The translations under genes were made by a program, and so were the position numbers. Source: Gammaproteobacteria bacterium (GTDB lineage Bacteria > Pseudomonadota > Gammaproteobacteria > Enterobacterales > Permianibacteraceae). Taken from it: a DNA stretch of 64,000 nucleotides. Each line of letters begins with the position of its first letter. Within the stretch, counting starts at the first letter, position 1. The stretch covers positions 124,001 through 188,000 of the forward strand of contig JACPFT010000016.1 in assembly GCA_016182845.1 (NCBI GenBank), written 5' to 3'. This document shows, one piece after another, positions 62,963 through 64,000 of this stretch. The notes beneath the pieces were generated by a model. The model had not been told where the DNA came from. It worked only from the letters and a program-made list of their open reading frames with translations, and did not search any database.

Positions 62963-63733
62963 TTGCAAACCGAATCCCTGATCAACTACAGCCTCCAGGC
63001 CCTGTTCTTCCCGCCCGGCGTCCAGATCCTGATCCTGCTCCTGGCCTGGCGGCTGGCGGCGCGGCGGCCGAAACTGGCCCGGGGCATCGCCGCCCTCGCC
63101 CTGGCCAGCCTCTACGCCCTGAGCATGCCCTGGCTCGCCAACCGGCTGATGGACGGCCTGCAGCCCTATGCCGCCCTGAGCGTGCACAAGCTGCAAGCCC
63201 CCGCCGACAGCGCCATCGTCATCCTGGCCGGCGGCCGGCGCGAGCGCGCCGTGGAATACGGCGGCGTCGACACGGTCAGTACCTACAGCCTGGAACGCCT
63301 GCGCTACGGCGCCTGGCTGGCGCGGCGCCTGAAGCTGCCCGTGCTCCTGTCCGGCGGCACGGTATTCGGCGAGGCCACGCCCGAAGCCGTGCTCATGAAC
63401 CAGACCCTGGCCGACGAATTCGGCATCGCGCCGCGCTGGCTGGAGACCGAGAGCCGCAACACCGCCGAGAATGCCCGGCTTTCCGCCCAGAAGCTCAAGG
63501 CGGAGCGCATCGGCCATGCCTACCTGGTCAGCCACGCCTGGCATCTGCCCCGCGCCGTGCCGGAATTCGAGAAGCAGGGCCTGGCCGTCACGCCCGCGCC
63601 GCTCGCCTTCGTCAGCGACTCCGAGCTGAACCACGGCCCCCTGCCCTACCTGCCCAGCGCCGCCGCCCTGCATGTCTCGCGCCTGGCCCTACACGAATGG
63701 GTAGGGCGCTTGTGGTACCGGCTGCGGTACTAG
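62963..63733 (+). CDS. YdcF-family (DUF218) membrane protein
   Basis: 256 residues from the TTG at 62963. Two N-terminal hydrophobic segments (about 10-27 and 37-60), then DUF218 with SAIVILAGGRRERAVEYGG near 76, the ESRNTAENARLSAQ block and YLVSHAWHLPRA. Family members such as ElyC/SanA act in envelope polysaccharide or peptidoglycan processes. The start codon is inferred from the frame; no ATG is available. Confidence 0.85.
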   Translation: MQTESLINYSLQALFFPPGVQILILLLAWRLAARRPKLARGIAALALASLYALSMPWLANRLMDGLQPYAALSVHKLQAPADSAIVILAGGRRERAVEYGGVDTVSTYSLERLRYGAWLARRLKLPVLLSGGTVFGEATPEAVLMNQTLADEFGIAPRWLETESRNTAENARLSAQKLKAERIGHAYLVSHAWHLPRAVPEFEKQGLAVTPAPLAFVSDSELNHGPLPYLPSAAALHVSRLALHEWVGRLWYRLRY

Positions 63734-63829
63734 CAGGAAACAAGTCCTTACCATTGTTCTTTTCCGCCGCCGGCCGGCGGCGGTTACAGTCGCGAATCCT
63801 GACGAACCGACCTCCCGCCGGAGCACATC

Positions 63830-64000
63830 ATGAAAACGCTTTTCTTCAATGCAGGCGGACACCTGCGCAACGGCTGGTGGGTCGCGGTGTTCCTCGCCTT
63901 ATTCGCCGCCTCGCGCCGGATCTATACCCCCCTCTCCCGCAGCCTGCAGGACGCCGGCATCCCCGAAGCCGCCCTGGACCCCCTGCCCGTGCTATTTGCC
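63830..64000 (+). CDS. Probable CPBP-family intramembrane protease (partial, runs off right edge)
   Basis: 57 codons in the window, start MKTLFFNAGGHLRNGWWVAV, with CGGAG six bases before the ATG. The LFFNxxGxLRxGWW style and the first hydrophobic helix match N-termini of CPBP (CaaX-protease-like) membrane proteins. The diagnostic EExxxR and HxxxN motifs lie outside the window, so the family is inferred. Confidence 0.6.
   Translation, partial: MKTLFFNAGGHLRNGWWVAVFLALFAASRRIYTPLSRSLQDAGIPEAALDPLPVLFA

Overview
The window is a GC-rich (about two thirds G+C by eye) bacterial chromosome segment. The gene order ribBA-ribE-ribD-nrdR-glyA, EttA, the RadA, TonB/ExbBD and Kdp systems, a DUF1451 zinc-ribbon protein and a GcvA-type LysR regulator point to a gammaproteobacterium. 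I cannot name the genus. There is no tRNA, rRNA, CRISPR array, prophage or intact transposase gene. The intergenic spaces carry several families of REP-like palindromes and three or four transposase-less inverted-repeat elements.

Layout. 0-4 kb: riboflavin synthesis genes, nrdR and glyA, all on the minus strand. 4-6.7 kb: a two-gene membrane unit (DUF2157 and a GDYXXLXY protein). 6.8-11.2 kb: ettA, then a PilZ protein translationally coupled to a TonB-dependent receptor. 11.3-17.5 kb: radA, then a four-gene Gld-like ABC exporter operon. 17.8-21.4 kb: a PLP desulfhydrase-type enzyme, a small protein, and a lipoprotein / anti-sigma / ECF sigma operon. 21.5-27 kb: a SAM hydrolase-family enzyme, an MBOAT plus SGNH-like acetylation pair, a periplasmic binding protein, a macrodomain protein and a TonB-like protein. 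27.1-28.7 kb: a DUF819 gene split by a 271-bp palindromic element. 29-33 kb: an amino acid permease and a REC-REC-PAS-GGDEF-EAL protein. 33.1-41.4 kb: kdpFABCDE with an extra 35-residue membrane peptide and a likely KdpE site. 41.5-45.6 kb: a Fur-box-preceded tonB-exbB-exbD-siderophore receptor operon. 45.7-47.8 kb: a VOC protein, a small exported protein and a GcvA-like regulator.

47.8-49.4 kb has no convincing gene. It holds three perfect DnaA boxes (two inside a duplicated 22-bp module), two AT-rich tracts, three identical 12-mers spaced by about 22 and 45 bp, and a 179-bp inverted-repeat element. Together these look like a replication-origin or DnaA-binding locus and are the strongest unexplained signal here.

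49.4-59 kb is a phosphate-scavenging module: alkaline phosphatase, a two-lobed beta-propeller phytase and a large TonB-dependent receptor. Divergent from it is a diguanylate-cyclase-like protein plus an AraC-type regulator. Both divergent promoters carry a PHO-box-like pair of 7-mers, each 10 bp upstream of a plausible -10, which suggests PhoB control of phytate uptake and breakdown and of the signalling pair.

59-64 kb: a hypothetical exported protein, a LOG-family protein and DUF1451. An AT-rich two-gene island (61.57-62.93 kb) looks horizontally acquired. It is followed by a YdcF-family protein and the start of a probable CPBP membrane protease cut by the window end.
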